A DNA stretch of 64,000 nt, taken from contig NZ_FONZ01000001.1 of NCBI RefSeq assembly GCF_900113055.1, forward strand, positions 62,001 to 126,000. Reading direction: 5' to 3'. Shown here one piece after another: positions 53,018 to 61,644 of the stretch (positions are counted from its first letter, which is position 1; each line of letters begins with the position of its first letter). The notes under the pieces are model-generated. The model was not told where the DNA came from. It saw nothing but the letters and a program-made list of their open reading frames with translations, and made no database searches. This stretch comes from Flavimobilis marinus (GTDB taxonomy: Bacteria > Actinomycetota > Actinomycetes > Actinomycetales > Cellulomonadaceae). The position numbers were made by a program, and so were the translations under genes.

Positions 53018-53929
53018 ATGACGTTGATGCAGAAGGCCGTGTTGCCTGCCCAGTCCGTGGCATATGTGGAGGGCGGGTACGACCGTGTGGCGGGGTTCGT
53101 GGTGCCTGCAGAGGCGGTGTCCGCGGCTCGGACGCCCGCTGAGCTGTTCGTGGCGCACGGTCTTGGTTTTCCTGGCTCGCCGGTGAGCCCCGCGGACCCG
53201 TTCCTGGACGTGCTGCGTTTCGAGCCGACTCCCCAGCTGCGCTTCGAGAACGCGACGGGCGGCACCACCGAGGCGGAGCGGCAGCTGACTGGGGGAGCGT
53301 TCGTCGATCGCCCGCCATTCACCGGTACTGGCTTTGTCGCGGCGGAGGGGATGGTGATTCCGCTCTACTGGCTGGTGCACTCGCGCATCCCGGCCGGAGC
53401 GGAGCTCGTCCGGTATCACGCGGACGGGCGCGAAGAGCTGGTGGCGCGCTATGTCGACGTCGTGCACGGGTGGAGGTCCGGTGGGACTGAGAAGCCGGCG
53501 GCGTCCTTGCCGCAGGTCTCGCGGTTCGTGGGTCCCATGGCGCGCTGGAACGACACCTACTTCAGCGCCGATCTCGTGGGGGACGAGGTGGTGCTGGTTG
53601 CGGAGTTCGAGTCCGCTGATGAGCTCGGGTTCGAGCGTGCGTCGACCGGGCGGTGGTTCCGGCGAGTGGCGCGTGCCGAGGTGACGGAGCTGTTCGAGAT
53701 GTATGTGACCGCCAAGGTCGCGGGCGTCGAGGTGCGTGTTGTTGATCAGTGGACCCAGCCGGACGGCGTCGCGGCTGCCAGGGTGACGTACCTCGGGCAC
53801 AACGCCGACATCGCGGAAGGGCTGCAGCTGACCAAGGTGGATGCGGGTGTCTATGAGGCGTCCGTGGCCGTCGCTCAGCTGCAGGACGTGGTGACGTCGC
53901 AACTGGTCCCGGCGGCCTGGCAGGCATGA
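53018..53929 (+). CDS. Fused tip/immunity-like protein A
   Basis: 303 residues from the ATG at 53018 (AAGGAG nine bases upstream). It begins MTLMQKAVLPAQSVAYVEGG. A middle stretch (about residues 98-150: PPFTGTGF, then IPAGAELVRYHADGREELVARY) mirrors the effector's end, and the last 130 residues (MARWNDTYFSADLVGDEVVLVAEF, LFEMYVTAKVAGVEVRVVDQW, YEASVAVAQLQDVV) mirror the immunity-like proteins. So tip and partner are joined in one chain here. No signal or membrane segment. Function unknown. Confidence 0.68.
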   Translation: MTLMQKAVLPAQSVAYVEGGYDRVAGFVVPAEAVSAARTPAELFVAHGLGFPGSPVSPADPFLDVLRFEPTPQLRFENATGGTTEAERQLTGGAFVDRPPFTGTGFVAAEGMVIPLYWLVHSRIPAGAELVRYHADGREELVARYVDVVHGWRSGGTEKPAASLPQVSRFVGPMARWNDTYFSADLVGDEVVLVAEFESADELGFERASTGRWFRRVARAEVTELFEMYVTAKVAGVEVRVVDQWTQPDGVAAARVTYLGHNADIAEGLQLTKVDAGVYEASVAVAQLQDVVTSQLVPAAWQA

Positions 53930-54021
53930 GCAGCGCCGGCTGCGTGCTGAGGTGCTGTCGATCACTTGGGTCGCGGACACGCGGTGTTATTCGAAAAGAG
54001 CGGGTGGGTGGGCGTGCAGAG

Positions 54022-54505
54022 ATGACGGCGCCAAGCGATGCCCTAAACCTCCCGGCGTCTGATCAATTTGCCGTCTATCGAGGGCAAGAGTTTCCCTATG
54101 CCGTCTCGAGCAGGGATGCGGTTATGGCTTGAAATGGACCGGGCGGACTTCGATCGGTTCCCGCCGGCCGATGCTCTCAAGTGGGGAGATCCTCAGTCGC
54201 GCGGCTTGGGGGTGCGGGTGCCTGTGTCGGCCATCTCACGCTTCTTCTCGAGAGGTATGAGTGCGTGGTGGTTCGGAGAGCCGTTTGGTTTTTCCGTGGT
54301 CGATACCGAGACGGTGGAGATCCACTACGATCGCGATCCTCGGTTGGCGGAGCTGATGGGGTTGAAGGGCAATCAGTACGACGGCTTCCGGGCGCACGTG
54401 CCGTTCGTCGAGCTGCAGGACATCGAGGTCATCGTCACCCCTCACCCGGTCTATGACTGGTGGGGTGCGGACTTCGCGGACGGGCCGCCTGAGGTAGCTG
54501 GCTAG
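54022..54505 (+). pseudogene. Frameshifted immunity-like gene
   Basis: From ATG 54022 the frame reads MTAPSDALNLPASDQFAVYRGQEFPYAV..., which matches the YAVWRGREYGCVSV start of the immunity-like family, and stops at 54132. The continuation lies one frame over (RLWLEMDRADFDRFPPADALKWG... to ELQDIEVIVTP, stop at 54505) and matches the rest of the family. The switch is near 54117-54130. Either the gene is broken or the sequence has a one-base error. A shorter start in the second frame at 54068 would not give the conserved N-terminus. Confidence 0.65.
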
Positions 54506-54598
54506 GTTTCGCGCGTGGGAAGCGCGCCGGGCTACGGTTGAGGCGGGACGCCGCGGCGCGGGGAGGCTGGTCCCGTGACCGCGAAGGAGAGTGAGTTC

Positions 54599-55426
54599 AT
54601 GCAGGTGACCGTGCTTCAGAAGGCTCTGCTCCCGTGGCAGGCGCGTGACGTCCTGGTGCAGGGAGCGTCCGCCCTCGGCGGGGTGGTGACGCTCGCAGGC
54701 GAGGCCGCTCGGCTGCGCACGGCCCCCGAGCTCGCCGCCGCATACCGCTGGGGACCCGAGCGCGTGGCGGACGCCGTCGAGCACGTCGACGTGGTGCGGT
54801 TCGTGATGGACCCCATGATGTCCTTGACGGCGCCCCGTGACGTCGGCCCGGTCCCGTGGCCGCACTACTCGACCGGCTTCCTCGCGAGCGAGCACCTCGT
54901 GCGCGCCTGGATGCTGGACCGCACCCGCTACCCCGAGGGCGCCGAGTGCTGGCGCGTCCACGCCGACGGACGACAGGAGCTGGTGAGCGTCTACGACGGC
55001 AGTGCCCGCGGATGGCGCGGCGCCCAGGCGTACGCACCGCCGAACCACCTGGTCGGCCCGCGCGCCCGTTGGAACGGGACAGAGTACGCGGCCGACGTCC
55101 TGGAGTCGGGCGCGATCGAGCTGATCGCCGTCGGACCCGACGCGCCCGACGGCTTCACCTCGGCGCGGCCCATGATCTGGACGCGGCAGGTCCCCGCCGC
55201 CGAGTGTGACGTGGTGCAGAGCCCGGTGCTCCAGGGCACCTGGCGCGGCACGCCCGTCCGAGTAATCGACAAGGCCGGCGAGCAGGTGCGACTCCTCCTC
55301 CAGGAACCCACCGCAGCCGACGTCGAGCGCACGGGAGCGGCCGAGGTCGAGCCAGGCATCTTCGAGGTCGAGGCCCCCGTCAGCGAGCTCGCCGATCTCA
55401 ACGCCTACGTGCGTCAGCTCGCCTGA
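54599..55426 (+). CDS. Fused tip/immunity-like protein B
   Basis: 275 residues from the ATG at 54599 (AAGGAG upstream, same arrangement as protein A). It begins MQVTVLQKALLPWQ, aligning with protein A. The tip-like stretch is YSTGFLASEHL followed by YPEGAECWRVHADGRQELVSVY (about residues 86-125); the immunity-like part begins VGPRARWNGTEYAADVLES and ends FEVEAPVSELADLNAYVRQ. Codon use is higher in GC than in the array just upstream, closer to the chromosome average. Function unknown. Confidence 0.68.
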   Translation: MQVTVLQKALLPWQARDVLVQGASALGGVVTLAGEAARLRTAPELAAAYRWGPERVADAVEHVDVVRFVMDPMMSLTAPRDVGPVPWPHYSTGFLASEHLVRAWMLDRTRYPEGAECWRVHADGRQELVSVYDGSARGWRGAQAYAPPNHLVGPRARWNGTEYAADVLESGAIELIAVGPDAPDGFTSARPMIWTRQVPAAECDVVQSPVLQGTWRGTPVRVIDKAGEQVRLLLQEPTAADVERTGAAEVEPGIFEVEAPVSELADLNAYVRQLA

Positions 55427-55459
55427 CGCACGCGTCCCCTCACGAGGGGACCAGGGGCG

Positions 55460-55486
55460 CGCCGCGGGAGAGTGCGACCCGCGGCG
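55460..55486. terminator. Bidirectional terminator between the toxin locus and pncC
   Basis: Nine-base arms (55460-55468, 55478-55486) with a nine-base loop, ending at the base before the pncC stop codon; a weaker hairpin (55434-55440 with 55445-55451) precedes it. Confidence 0.65.
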
Positions 55487-55975
55487 TCAGGCCCGGGCGC
55501 GGCGAACGAGCAACCCGAGGGCATGCTGCACCGTCTGCGCGAGGACCTCGGGCGGGCCACCGGGGAAGTGCTTCTCCTCGGTCTCGGTGAGTGCGTCCTT
55601 CGTGACGGCGAACCACACGGTGCCCGGCGGTCGGCCGTCCTGACCCTCCGGCCCGCCCGCGCCGGTCACGGCGACCACGAGATCAGCCTCGAGCAGCTCG
55701 GCGGTCGACTCGGCCATCGCCCTGGCGGAGGTCTCGCTCACCACCGGGCCCTCGGGGACGCGCAGCAGCCCGTGCTTGACCTCACGCCCGTACGCGACCA
55801 CGCCGCCGCGGAACCAGTCCGCGCTGCCCTCCGCCGCGCCGAGACGCGAGGCCAGGGCCCCCGCGGTGAGCGACTCCGCGCACGCGACCGACAGCCCGCG
55901 CTCAGCAGCCAGCGCCGCGAGCTCGCTGCTCAGCTGCTGTGAACGCTCGGATCCCTGCGTGACGTCGTCGGCCAT
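55487..55975 (-). CDS. pncC: Nicotinamide-nucleotide amidohydrolase, CinA C-terminal type
   Basis: 162 residues, the usual length for a stand-alone CinA C-domain. VACAESLTAGALASRL, WFRGGVVAYGREVKHGLL, ADLVVAVTGAGGPEGQ and PPGTVWFAV are the family blocks; the Ser of AESLT is the proposed nucleophile. It hydrolyses NMN to nicotinate mononucleotide, recycling pyridine nucleotide after DNA-ligase action. A GGAGGAG lies seven bases before the ATG. Confidence 0.93.
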   Translation of the reverse strand: MADDVTQGSERSQQLSSELAALAAERGLSVACAESLTAGALASRLGAAEGSADWFRGGVVAYGREVKHGLLRVPEGPVVSETSARAMAESTAELLEADLVVAVTGAGGPEGQDGRPPGTVWFAVTKDALTETEEKHFPGGPPEVLAQTVQHALGLLVRRARA

Positions 55976-56050
55976 ACGGTTCTCCTCCCGGTGCGGTGAC
56001 GGCGACGTTATCGCGGCCGCACGCCACCGGCACCTGGAAGGAGCAGCGCC

Positions 56051-56617
56051 TCAGCGCCCCTGGAGCGCGTCGAGCGCGACCGTCATCGCGGCGGCGACCC
56101 GACCGTCGACGCGGCCACCGGGCAGCGTGACGAGGTAGCGGTCGCGCAGGGAGAACTTGCGCTCGACCGACATCACGAGGTTGCCCTGAGGATCGTGGTA
56201 GTCGAAGTGGAAAGCGATCGGCACGTCGACGAACCGGCGCACGAGGGCGAGCGCCTGGTTGCGCTCCTGCCCCACCGCGCTGATCCCCGCGGCGTCCAGG
56301 TGCCACGTCGAGCGCAGCAGCGACTTGGCGAAGTCCTTGCGGAACGCGCCGATCGGCGTGCCCGCGGCGTCGGTGACGTCGTACGTCGCGCCGAGGTCCA
56401 TCATCTGCCGCGCGCGGAACCCGAACACGGGCGTGCTGCGGGCGTCGTCGGAGTAGAACGTCACCTGCTCCTTGAACGCCATACGCTTCTGCTGCGCGAC
56501 GGCGAGCAGCGCACCCTCCTGCCCGTCGGGCCCGACGGCGTGGATGGCGTAGCGGTTCACCATCATGGTGATCTTCTGGTGCACCGCGAACTGCTGGATC
56601 CCTGCGAGCGCGTTCAT
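56051..56617 (-). CDS. LURP-one-related (scramblase-like) protein
   Basis: 188 residues from the ATG at 56617 (AAGGAA upstream); its start overlaps the RDD gene's stop by four bases. Repeated beta-strand pattern of the LOR/tubby-like C-terminal fold: FAVHQKITMMVNRYAIH, PVFGFRARQMMDLGATYDVTDAAG, and YHDPQGNLVMSVERKFSLRDRYLVTLPGGRVDGRVAAAMTVALDAL-type C-terminal stretch. Family members are soluble beta-barrels of unsettled function, once linked to phospholipid scramblases. Cotranscribed with the RDD membrane protein. Confidence 0.82.
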   Translation of the reverse strand: MNALAGIQQFAVHQKITMMVNRYAIHAVGPDGQEGALLAVAQQKRMAFKEQVTFYSDDARSTPVFGFRARQMMDLGATYDVTDAAGTPIGAFRKDFAKSLLRSTWHLDAAGISAVGQERNQALALVRRFVDVPIAFHFDYHDPQGNLVMSVERKFSLRDRYLVTLPGGRVDGRVAAAMTVALDALQGR

Positions 56618-57141
56618 CTGTTTCCTTCTCTGACGACGACGGTGGTCATGATCTTGTCGGCAAAAGTCTGGCGCTGGGTGTCCCACAGCGGCCAGAGGTA
56701 GCCGAGGTACAACGGGGCGTCCGCCACGTGCGCGATCTCGCGCAGGAAGACCGTTCCGCGGCCCACCGGCTGACCGGTCGTCTGGCTGACGAGCCGGATG
56801 CCCAGGACCTTCTTGCCGACGCTCTGGCCGGTCGTGCCCTGGCGGTGGATGCGGTTCCAGAACCACAGGGCGACGTACAGCACGCCGCCGACGACCAGGG
56901 CGACGTACCCCGGACCGGACGGCTCCGACGTCGGCTCGCGGAAAGCATGCTCGGTGACCTCAGAGGTGACGATCGCGAAGATGAAGAACAGCCACGGCAC
57001 GAACGCCACGACGGCGGAGTCGATGAGCGTCGCGAGCACGCGCTGGCCCCAGCTGGCGTAGGCGGGGCCCTGCGGTGCGGGGTAGGGCTGGCTGTAGGGC
57101 GAGGCGGGCTGGCCGTAGGGGTGCTGCGAGTCGGACGACAT
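56614..57141 (-). CDS. RDD-family membrane protein 1
   Basis: 175 residues from the ATG at 57141, after an AGAGG site. A Pro/Tyr/Gln-rich N-tail (about 1-28) is followed by ASWGQRVLATLIDSAVVAF, the RDD start, two or three membrane segments and TTGQSVGKKVLGIRLV, then DTQRQTFADKIMTTVVV. RDD proteins are small integral membrane proteins of unknown or transport-related function. The gene is divergent from the ABC exporter. Confidence 0.9.
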   Translation of the reverse strand: MSSDSQHPYGQPASPYSQPYPAPQGPAYASWGQRVLATLIDSAVVAFVPWLFFIFAIVTSEVTEHAFREPTSEPSGPGYVALVVGGVLYVALWFWNRIHRQGTTGQSVGKKVLGIRLVSQTTGQPVGRGTVFLREIAHVADAPLYLGYLWPLWDTQRQTFADKIMTTVVVREGNR

Positions 57142-57245
57142 CCGGAGACCTCTCTCGTCGGTGGGTTTTGTCCCGCCCGAGCATAGGGCCCACCGGTCAG
57201 CGCGCACGGTGGGAGAAGATGGAGGTCGTCACCGAAGGAGCGTCC

Positions 57246-59111
57246 GTGCGCAGCATCGCCCAGATCCTCACGACCACCCGCGTGCTGTGGCCGTACTACG
57301 CGGGCATCGTCGTGTGCTCGCTGCTGACGGCCGCGACCGCGCTCGTCACCCCGTTCATCCTCAAGGAGGCGACCGACGCCGTCGTCGCCGTCGCCTCGGG
57401 CGGCCCGGCCGACGGCGTCGTGCGGACGGTCGTGTGGCTCGCCGTCGCGCTGCTGGTGGCCGACGTCGTGAACTCGACCGTGCAGAACGTCGGCGGGTAC
57501 CTCGGGGACGTGATGGCCGCGCGCATGCGCCAGATGCTCTCCACGCGGTACTTCGCCAAGCTGCTCGGCCTGCCGCAGCGGTACTTCGACAACCAGGTCA
57601 CGGGCGCGATCATCAGCCGTCTGTCCCGGTCCATCACCGAGACCACGAGCTTCCTGGGGAACTTCGCCAACAACTTCTTCCCGATGCTGCTCACGGTCGT
57701 CGCGGTCCTCGTGATCAGTGCGGGGTACTCGTGGCCGCTCGCGCTGCTGCTCGCGCTCATCTTCCCCGTGTACATGGGGCTCACAGCGATGACGAGCAAG
57801 CGCTGGCAGGTCCTCGAGGGAGAGAAGAACGAGCAGGTCGACCTCGCGGGCGGGCGGTTCGCCGAGGTGATCGGGCAGATCAACGTCGTCAAGAGCTTCG
57901 TCGCCGAGCGGCGCGAGCTGAGCCTCTTCGGCCGTCGCTACGCCCGGACGGTCGCGACCACGCGCGTGCAGTCGCGCTACTGGCACGTCATGGACGCGAT
58001 CCGGCGGGCGTTCCTCAACGTCGTGTTCTTCGGGATCTACGTGATCCTGTTCGTCCGTACCGCGCAAGGCGTGTTCTCGGTCGGCGACATGGTCCTGCTC
58101 ATCACGCTCGTGGGCATGGCGAAGACGCCCGTGCAGATGATGAGCTACCTGATCGACACCGCGCAGCGCGCGATCGCCGGCAGCCGCGACTACTTCGACG
58201 TCATGGCCGAGCCCGCGGACCGCGATGAGCCGCTTCTGCTGGCCGCCGATGGCGAAGCAGACCTGGGCGGGGCAGAGCGGGAGACGCCGGGGGCGACGAG
58301 CGACGTCGTCGGCCCTCCGGTCGCCCTGCCCGACGGCGTTCCGGTCCTCGAGCTCGACGGCGTCACGTTCGCGTACGAGGAGGGCCACGACGTCCTGCGG
58401 GACGTGTCCTTCCGGGTGCGCCGCGGCGAGCGCGTGGCGCTCGTCAGCGAGAGCGGCGGGGGTAAGACCACGCTGGTGAGCCTGTTGCTCGGGTTCTACC
58501 GGCCGACGGGCGGGCGGCTTCTCCTCGGGGGCCAAGACATCGCGGACCTGCCGCTGGCCGAGGTCCGGCGCCGCGTCGCCGTCGTCTTCCAGGACGCGTC
58601 CCTGTTCTCCGGGACCATCCGCGAGAACATCGCCTACGGGCGCGAGGACGCAAGCGAGGCCGACGTCGTGCGCGCGGCCGAGCGGGCCCACGCGGCGCCG
58701 TTCATCGCGGGGTTCGCGGACGGCTATGACGCGACCATCGGGGAGCGCGGGCTCAAGCTGTCGGGCGGGCAGAAGCAGCGGATCGCCGTGGCCCGAGCCA
58801 TGCTCAAGGACGCGCCCGTGCTGGTGCTGGACGAGGCGACATCGGCCCTCGACACGAAGTCCGAGCGCCTGGTCCAGCTCGGGCTCGACGAGCTCATGGC
58901 GGACCGCACGACGCTGATCATCGCGCACCGGCTCTCGACGATCTCCGCGGTGGACACAATCGTGACCCTGCGCGACGGGCGGGTGGACGAGGTCGGCAGC
59001 CCCGACGAGCTGGCCGTCACCGGCGGCATCTACTCGGAGCTGCTCGCGCTGCAGGCGTCGGCGTCGCGCAAGGACCGCAAGCGCCTCCGGGACTTCGGGA
59101 TTCTCGGCTAG
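57246..59111 (+). CDS. ABC exporter half-transporter (membrane and ATPase fused)
   Basis: 621 residues from the GTG at 57246, preferred because GAAGGAG stands five bases upstream; the ATG at 57219 would add nine residues. Six-helix type I exporter domain (about 15-315), a linker (about 320-360), then ATPase: Walker A SESGGGKT at 401-408, signature LSGGQKQR near 505-512, Walker B VLVLDEATSALD near 526-537, switch HRLST. The Walker A has Ser-Gly-Gly-Gly where SGSGKST is commoner. Probably a homodimeric lipid, peptide or drug exporter. Confidence 0.92.
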   Translation: MRSIAQILTTTRVLWPYYAGIVVCSLLTAATALVTPFILKEATDAVVAVASGGPADGVVRTVVWLAVALLVADVVNSTVQNVGGYLGDVMAARMRQMLSTRYFAKLLGLPQRYFDNQVTGAIISRLSRSITETTSFLGNFANNFFPMLLTVVAVLVISAGYSWPLALLLALIFPVYMGLTAMTSKRWQVLEGEKNEQVDLAGGRFAEVIGQINVVKSFVAERRELSLFGRRYARTVATTRVQSRYWHVMDAIRRAFLNVVFFGIYVILFVRTAQGVFSVGDMVLLITLVGMAKTPVQMMSYLIDTAQRAIAGSRDYFDVMAEPADRDEPLLLAADGEADLGGAERETPGATSDVVGPPVALPDGVPVLELDGVTFAYEEGHDVLRDVSFRVRRGERVALVSESGGGKTTLVSLLLGFYRPTGGRLLLGGQDIADLPLAEVRRRVAVVFQDASLFSGTIRENIAYGREDASEADVVRAAERAHAAPFIAGFADGYDATIGERGLKLSGGQKQRIAVARAMLKDAPVLVLDEATSALDTKSERLVQLGLDELMADRTTLIIAHRLSTISAVDTIVTLRDGRVDEVGSPDELAVTGGIYSELLALQASASRKDRKRLRDFGILG

Positions 59112-59113
59112 CG

Positions 59114-59641
59114 CTACTGGCGCTGCTGGCGTGGGCGGGCGTCGACGGGCACCGCGATCAGACCGCACAGGCCGTCCGCGTAGCGCAGCCGGCGCGGGTG
59201 CCACAGCGGCCGCAGGCCGAGGGTGAGGGCGTCGAGCGTCTCGCACTCGAGGTAGCGGAACGCGCCGCTCGCGCCGGGGGCGGTACGGGTCGCCTCGTCG
59301 ACGAGGGCGAAGCGCGCGACCGTGCACCCGAGGGTCTGTCCGCTCGCGCCGAGCGCGCCGACATGGTTGAGGAGCGCCGCGGTGAGGCCAGCAGCGTAGG
59401 CGGCGGCGACGGCGAGAATCACGGACGTGTCGACGACGGGGCCGTCGCTCAGCAGCGTGGGGAGGGAGAAGACGAGCAAGGCGAGGCCGGCCGATCCGAG
59501 GGTCAGGACGGCGTCCACGACATCGGCGACCGAGCGTCGCCACCAGCGGACCTCGCTGACCGGACCGTGCGCGTCCGAGGGAGCAGCGTCGTCTGCGGGG
59601 TCGGTCAGGGCGTAGAACGCGGCGTAGGCGTCGTCGGGCAT
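59114..59641 (-). CDS. RDD-family membrane protein 2
   Basis: 175 residues from the ATG at 59641 (GGAGAG seven bases upstream; a second ATG at 59671 adds ten residues). EVRWWRRSVADVVDAVLTL begins the RDD core, GASGQTLGCTVARFALVDEAT and LWHPRRLRYADGLCGLIAV close it. Two to three membrane segments. Convergent with the ABC exporter, two bases apart. Confidence 0.78.
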   Translation of the reverse strand: MPDDAYAAFYALTDPADDAAPSDAHGPVSEVRWWRRSVADVVDAVLTLGSAGLALLVFSLPTLLSDGPVVDTSVILAVAAAYAAGLTAALLNHVGALGASGQTLGCTVARFALVDEATRTAPGASGAFRYLECETLDALTLGLRPLWHPRRLRYADGLCGLIAVPVDARPRQQRQ

Positions 59642-59726
59642 GGGACTGCTCTCCACGGGGCTGGCCACCACGGGGCGGATCTCCCAAGGTGAGGACGCCT
59701 ATCGTGGCGGGTCGGGGAGCGAGGCG

Positions 59727-59966
59727 TCAACGCTCCGGTGCCGCGTCGGCGTGCGCGTCCTCGGGCGGCTCCCAGCGCAGGAGGTCCCCGGGCTGGCAGT
59801 CGAGCGCGACGCACAGCGCGTCGAGCGTGCTGAACCGGACGGCCTTGGCGCGGCCGTTCTTGAGGACCGCGAGGTTGGCGGGGGTGATCCCGACGCGCTC
59901 GGCCAGCTCGCCCACGGACATCTTGCGGCGCGCGAGCATGACGTCGATGTCGACGACGATCGGCAT
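59727..59966 (-). CDS. XRE-family transcriptional regulator (YozG-like)
   Basis: 79 residues. A single helix-turn-helix of the Cro/C1 type: MLARRKMSVGELAERVGITPANLAVLKNGRAKAVRFSTLDALCVALDCQPGDLL-type stretch, with the recognition helix TPANLAVLKNG. Small HTH proteins of this kind are encoded behind DUF2975 membrane genes. It overlaps its partner by one base (TGATG). Probably represses its own operon through the TATCGA palindrome upstream. Confidence 0.9.
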   Translation of the reverse strand: MPIVVDIDVMLARRKMSVGELAERVGITPANLAVLKNGRAKAVRFSTLDALCVALDCQPGDLLRWEPPEDAHADAAPER

Positions 59967-60460
59967 CAGATCACCTCGTCGAGCTCGGCCTGCAGGGTGG
60001 TCGCCGTCGCGTCGAGCGCGACCGCCTTGGCGAGCAGCGCGCGCATGACGAGCATGAGCAGCGCGATGCCAGCCGTCCCCACGCCGCCGACGACGACGAG
60101 CAGCACCACGCCGGGCGGCACCTCCTCGCCGGGCGCGAGGATGAACGACAGCACGACGGCGAGCAGGGTCGCGCCGATCGCGGCACCGATGATCACATCG
60201 ACGTACCGGAAGGCCGCGGGGCTGAACACCGTCTCCCGGCGCACCATGGTGAGCAGCCGCCAGATGCACACGAGGGCGACCTCGACCAGCAGGAGGCCGA
60301 GGAACCCGATGATCGCGACCGGCACCTGGACCGGCGAGGAGGAGAGGTCCTCGCGGGTGTCGAAGGCGATGGCGGGCAGGACGACGACCTGGATCGCGAC
60401 GAGGCCCAGGAACATCAGGACGATGACCCCGCGCAGCGCGAGGATGGCAAGGCGATTCAT
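59966..60460 (-). CDS. DUF2975 membrane protein
   Basis: 164 residues, ATG at 60460 with GGGAG upstream. Four membrane segments (about 9-30, 46-68, 87-108, 117-138) with the conserved FSPAAFRYVDVIIGAAIGA between the second and third helices. DUF2975 proteins of unknown function are commonly paired with a small HTH protein, as here. Probably a membrane sensor or anti-regulator for the HTH partner. Confidence 0.88.
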   Translation of the reverse strand: MNRLAILALRGVIVLMFLGLVAIQVVVLPAIAFDTREDLSSSPVQVPVAIIGFLGLLLVEVALVCIWRLLTMVRRETVFSPAAFRYVDVIIGAAIGATLLAVVLSFILAPGEEVPPGVVLLVVVGGVGTAGIALLMLVMRALLAKAVALDATATTLQAELDEVI

Positions 60461-60479
60461 GGCGGGCTCCCGGTTCGAT

Positions 60480-60496
60480 CTATCGAATATCGATAG
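60480..60496. promoter_or_regulatory. TATCGA palindrome, likely operator of the DUF2975/XRE operon
   Basis: CTATCGA-ATA-TCGATAG, a perfect inverted repeat with seven-base arms, 20 bases upstream of the DUF2975 start and between two divergent genes. Good candidate for autoregulation by the XRE protein. Confidence 0.6.
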
Positions 60497-60606
60497 TAGC
60501 GGACGCGTGGCCGATCGACGAGCCCCAAGGAATGTGCGAAATCTGTCGCCGCGGGCAGCAGGGAGTGCGCATTCCTCCGAAGGGCGGGGCGGGCTAGGGT
60601 CGCGGC

Positions 60607-61539
60607 ATGAGCCAGCGCCCCCTGATCGGTGTCATGCTGCCCCGCGACCTGCGCGGCGACCTCGCCCGCGACTTCGCCCGGACCGCGGAGCGGCTCGGGT
60701 TCGACGAGCTGTGGATCGTGGAGGATCTCGGTTTTCGCGGCGGGGTGGCGCAGGCGGCCGCCGTGCTCGGGTGGACCGAGCGGATCCGCGTCGGGATCGG
60801 GATCCTGCCCGTCGCCGCGCGCAACACGGCCTTCGCGGCGATGGAGGTCGCGACGCTCGCCGACCTCTTCCCGGGACGGCTCGACGTCGGGCTCGGCCAC
60901 GGCATCGAGGGCTGGATGCGCGAGGCCGGTTGCTGGCCGGAGCGGCCGCTGACGTTCCTCAAGGAGCACGCCACCGCCCTGCGCGCCCTCGTCGCAGGCG
61001 AGCGCGGCGCCGGCACGCGGCTCGACCCGAGCGTCGTGCCGAGCGAGGTCCCCCCGATCCTCTTCGGCGTGCGGGGGCCGAAGTCCCTCGCCGCGTCGGG
61101 TCGCCTCGCGGACGGCACGATCCTCGCGGAGCCGGCCACCCCCGAGTACGTCCGCACCTCGCTCGGCCTCATCGACCCCGCCGGCCCGCACCGCGTCATC
61201 GCCTACAACGTGGGGGCGGTCTCCGACGACGCCGCGGAAGCCCTGCGTCTCGCTCGCCCCGCGCTCGAGTGGATCGGCGAGCCCGACTGGGCCGTGCACG
61301 TCGCCGACCTGCCCTTCCGTGAGGAGTTCGAGGCGCTGCGTGCCCACAGTGCCACCCGCGCCGAGTTTGCCGCAGCACTGCCCGACGCGTGGGTCGAGGA
61401 GCTGGCGCTCGCGGGCACGCCGGCGCAGGTGCGGGCGCGGATCGAGGCGCTCGGCGAGGCCGGCGTGACGTCGAGCATCTTCATCCCGGCAGGCGCGGAC
61501 CCGCTCGCGGCGCTGGAGAGCCTCGCGCGGGTGCTGTGA
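60607..61539 (+). CDS. LLM-class flavin-dependent oxidoreductase
   Basis: 310 residues. Luciferase-like TIM barrel: RPLIGVMLPRDL at the first strand, AERLGFDELWIVEDL, RIRVGIGILPVAARN, FPGRLDVGLGHG and RLADGTILAEP. The fold binds FMN or F420 in actinobacteria. No neighbouring partner gene is present; the substrate is unknown. ATG start directly after TAGGGTCGCGGC, a weak ribosome site. Confidence 0.86.
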   Translation: MSQRPLIGVMLPRDLRGDLARDFARTAERLGFDELWIVEDLGFRGGVAQAAAVLGWTERIRVGIGILPVAARNTAFAAMEVATLADLFPGRLDVGLGHGIEGWMREAGCWPERPLTFLKEHATALRALVAGERGAGTRLDPSVVPSEVPPILFGVRGPKSLAASGRLADGTILAEPATPEYVRTSLGLIDPAGPHRVIAYNVGAVSDDAAEALRLARPALEWIGEPDWAVHVADLPFREEFEALRAHSATRAEFAAALPDAWVEELALAGTPAQVRARIEALGEAGVTSSIFIPAGADPLAALESLARVL

Positions 61540-61581
61540 CGGGGCGCGGGGGAGGTGGGGAATACGCACCCCCGCGTAAAG

Positions 61582-61602
61582 GTTGAGCCAGTCAGACTCA
61601 AG
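61582..61602 (+). promoter_or_regulatory. HAIR operator 1 (HspR) upstream of dnaK
   Basis: GTTGAGC-N7-ACTCAAG compared with the HAIR consensus CTTGAGT-N7-ACTCAAG. The right arm is perfect, the left matches five of seven. Confidence 0.87.
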
Positions 61603-61644
61603 TTTGAGCCCGCCGGCTTGCATCACCAGGACGGCCGACGCAGA

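Noticed and set aside
48821..55426. A prophage or insertion-sequence origin for the toxin region
   Set aside because: No transposase, integrase, terminal repeats or tRNA attachment site is seen; the tandem repeats are explained by duplication of the tip/partner unit.
56646..59687. A minus-strand frame of about 1,013 codons
   Set aside because: It spans the ABC exporter, an RDD gene and intergenic DNA in the wrong frame; composition is low-complexity Arg/Asp-rich and no start site fits.
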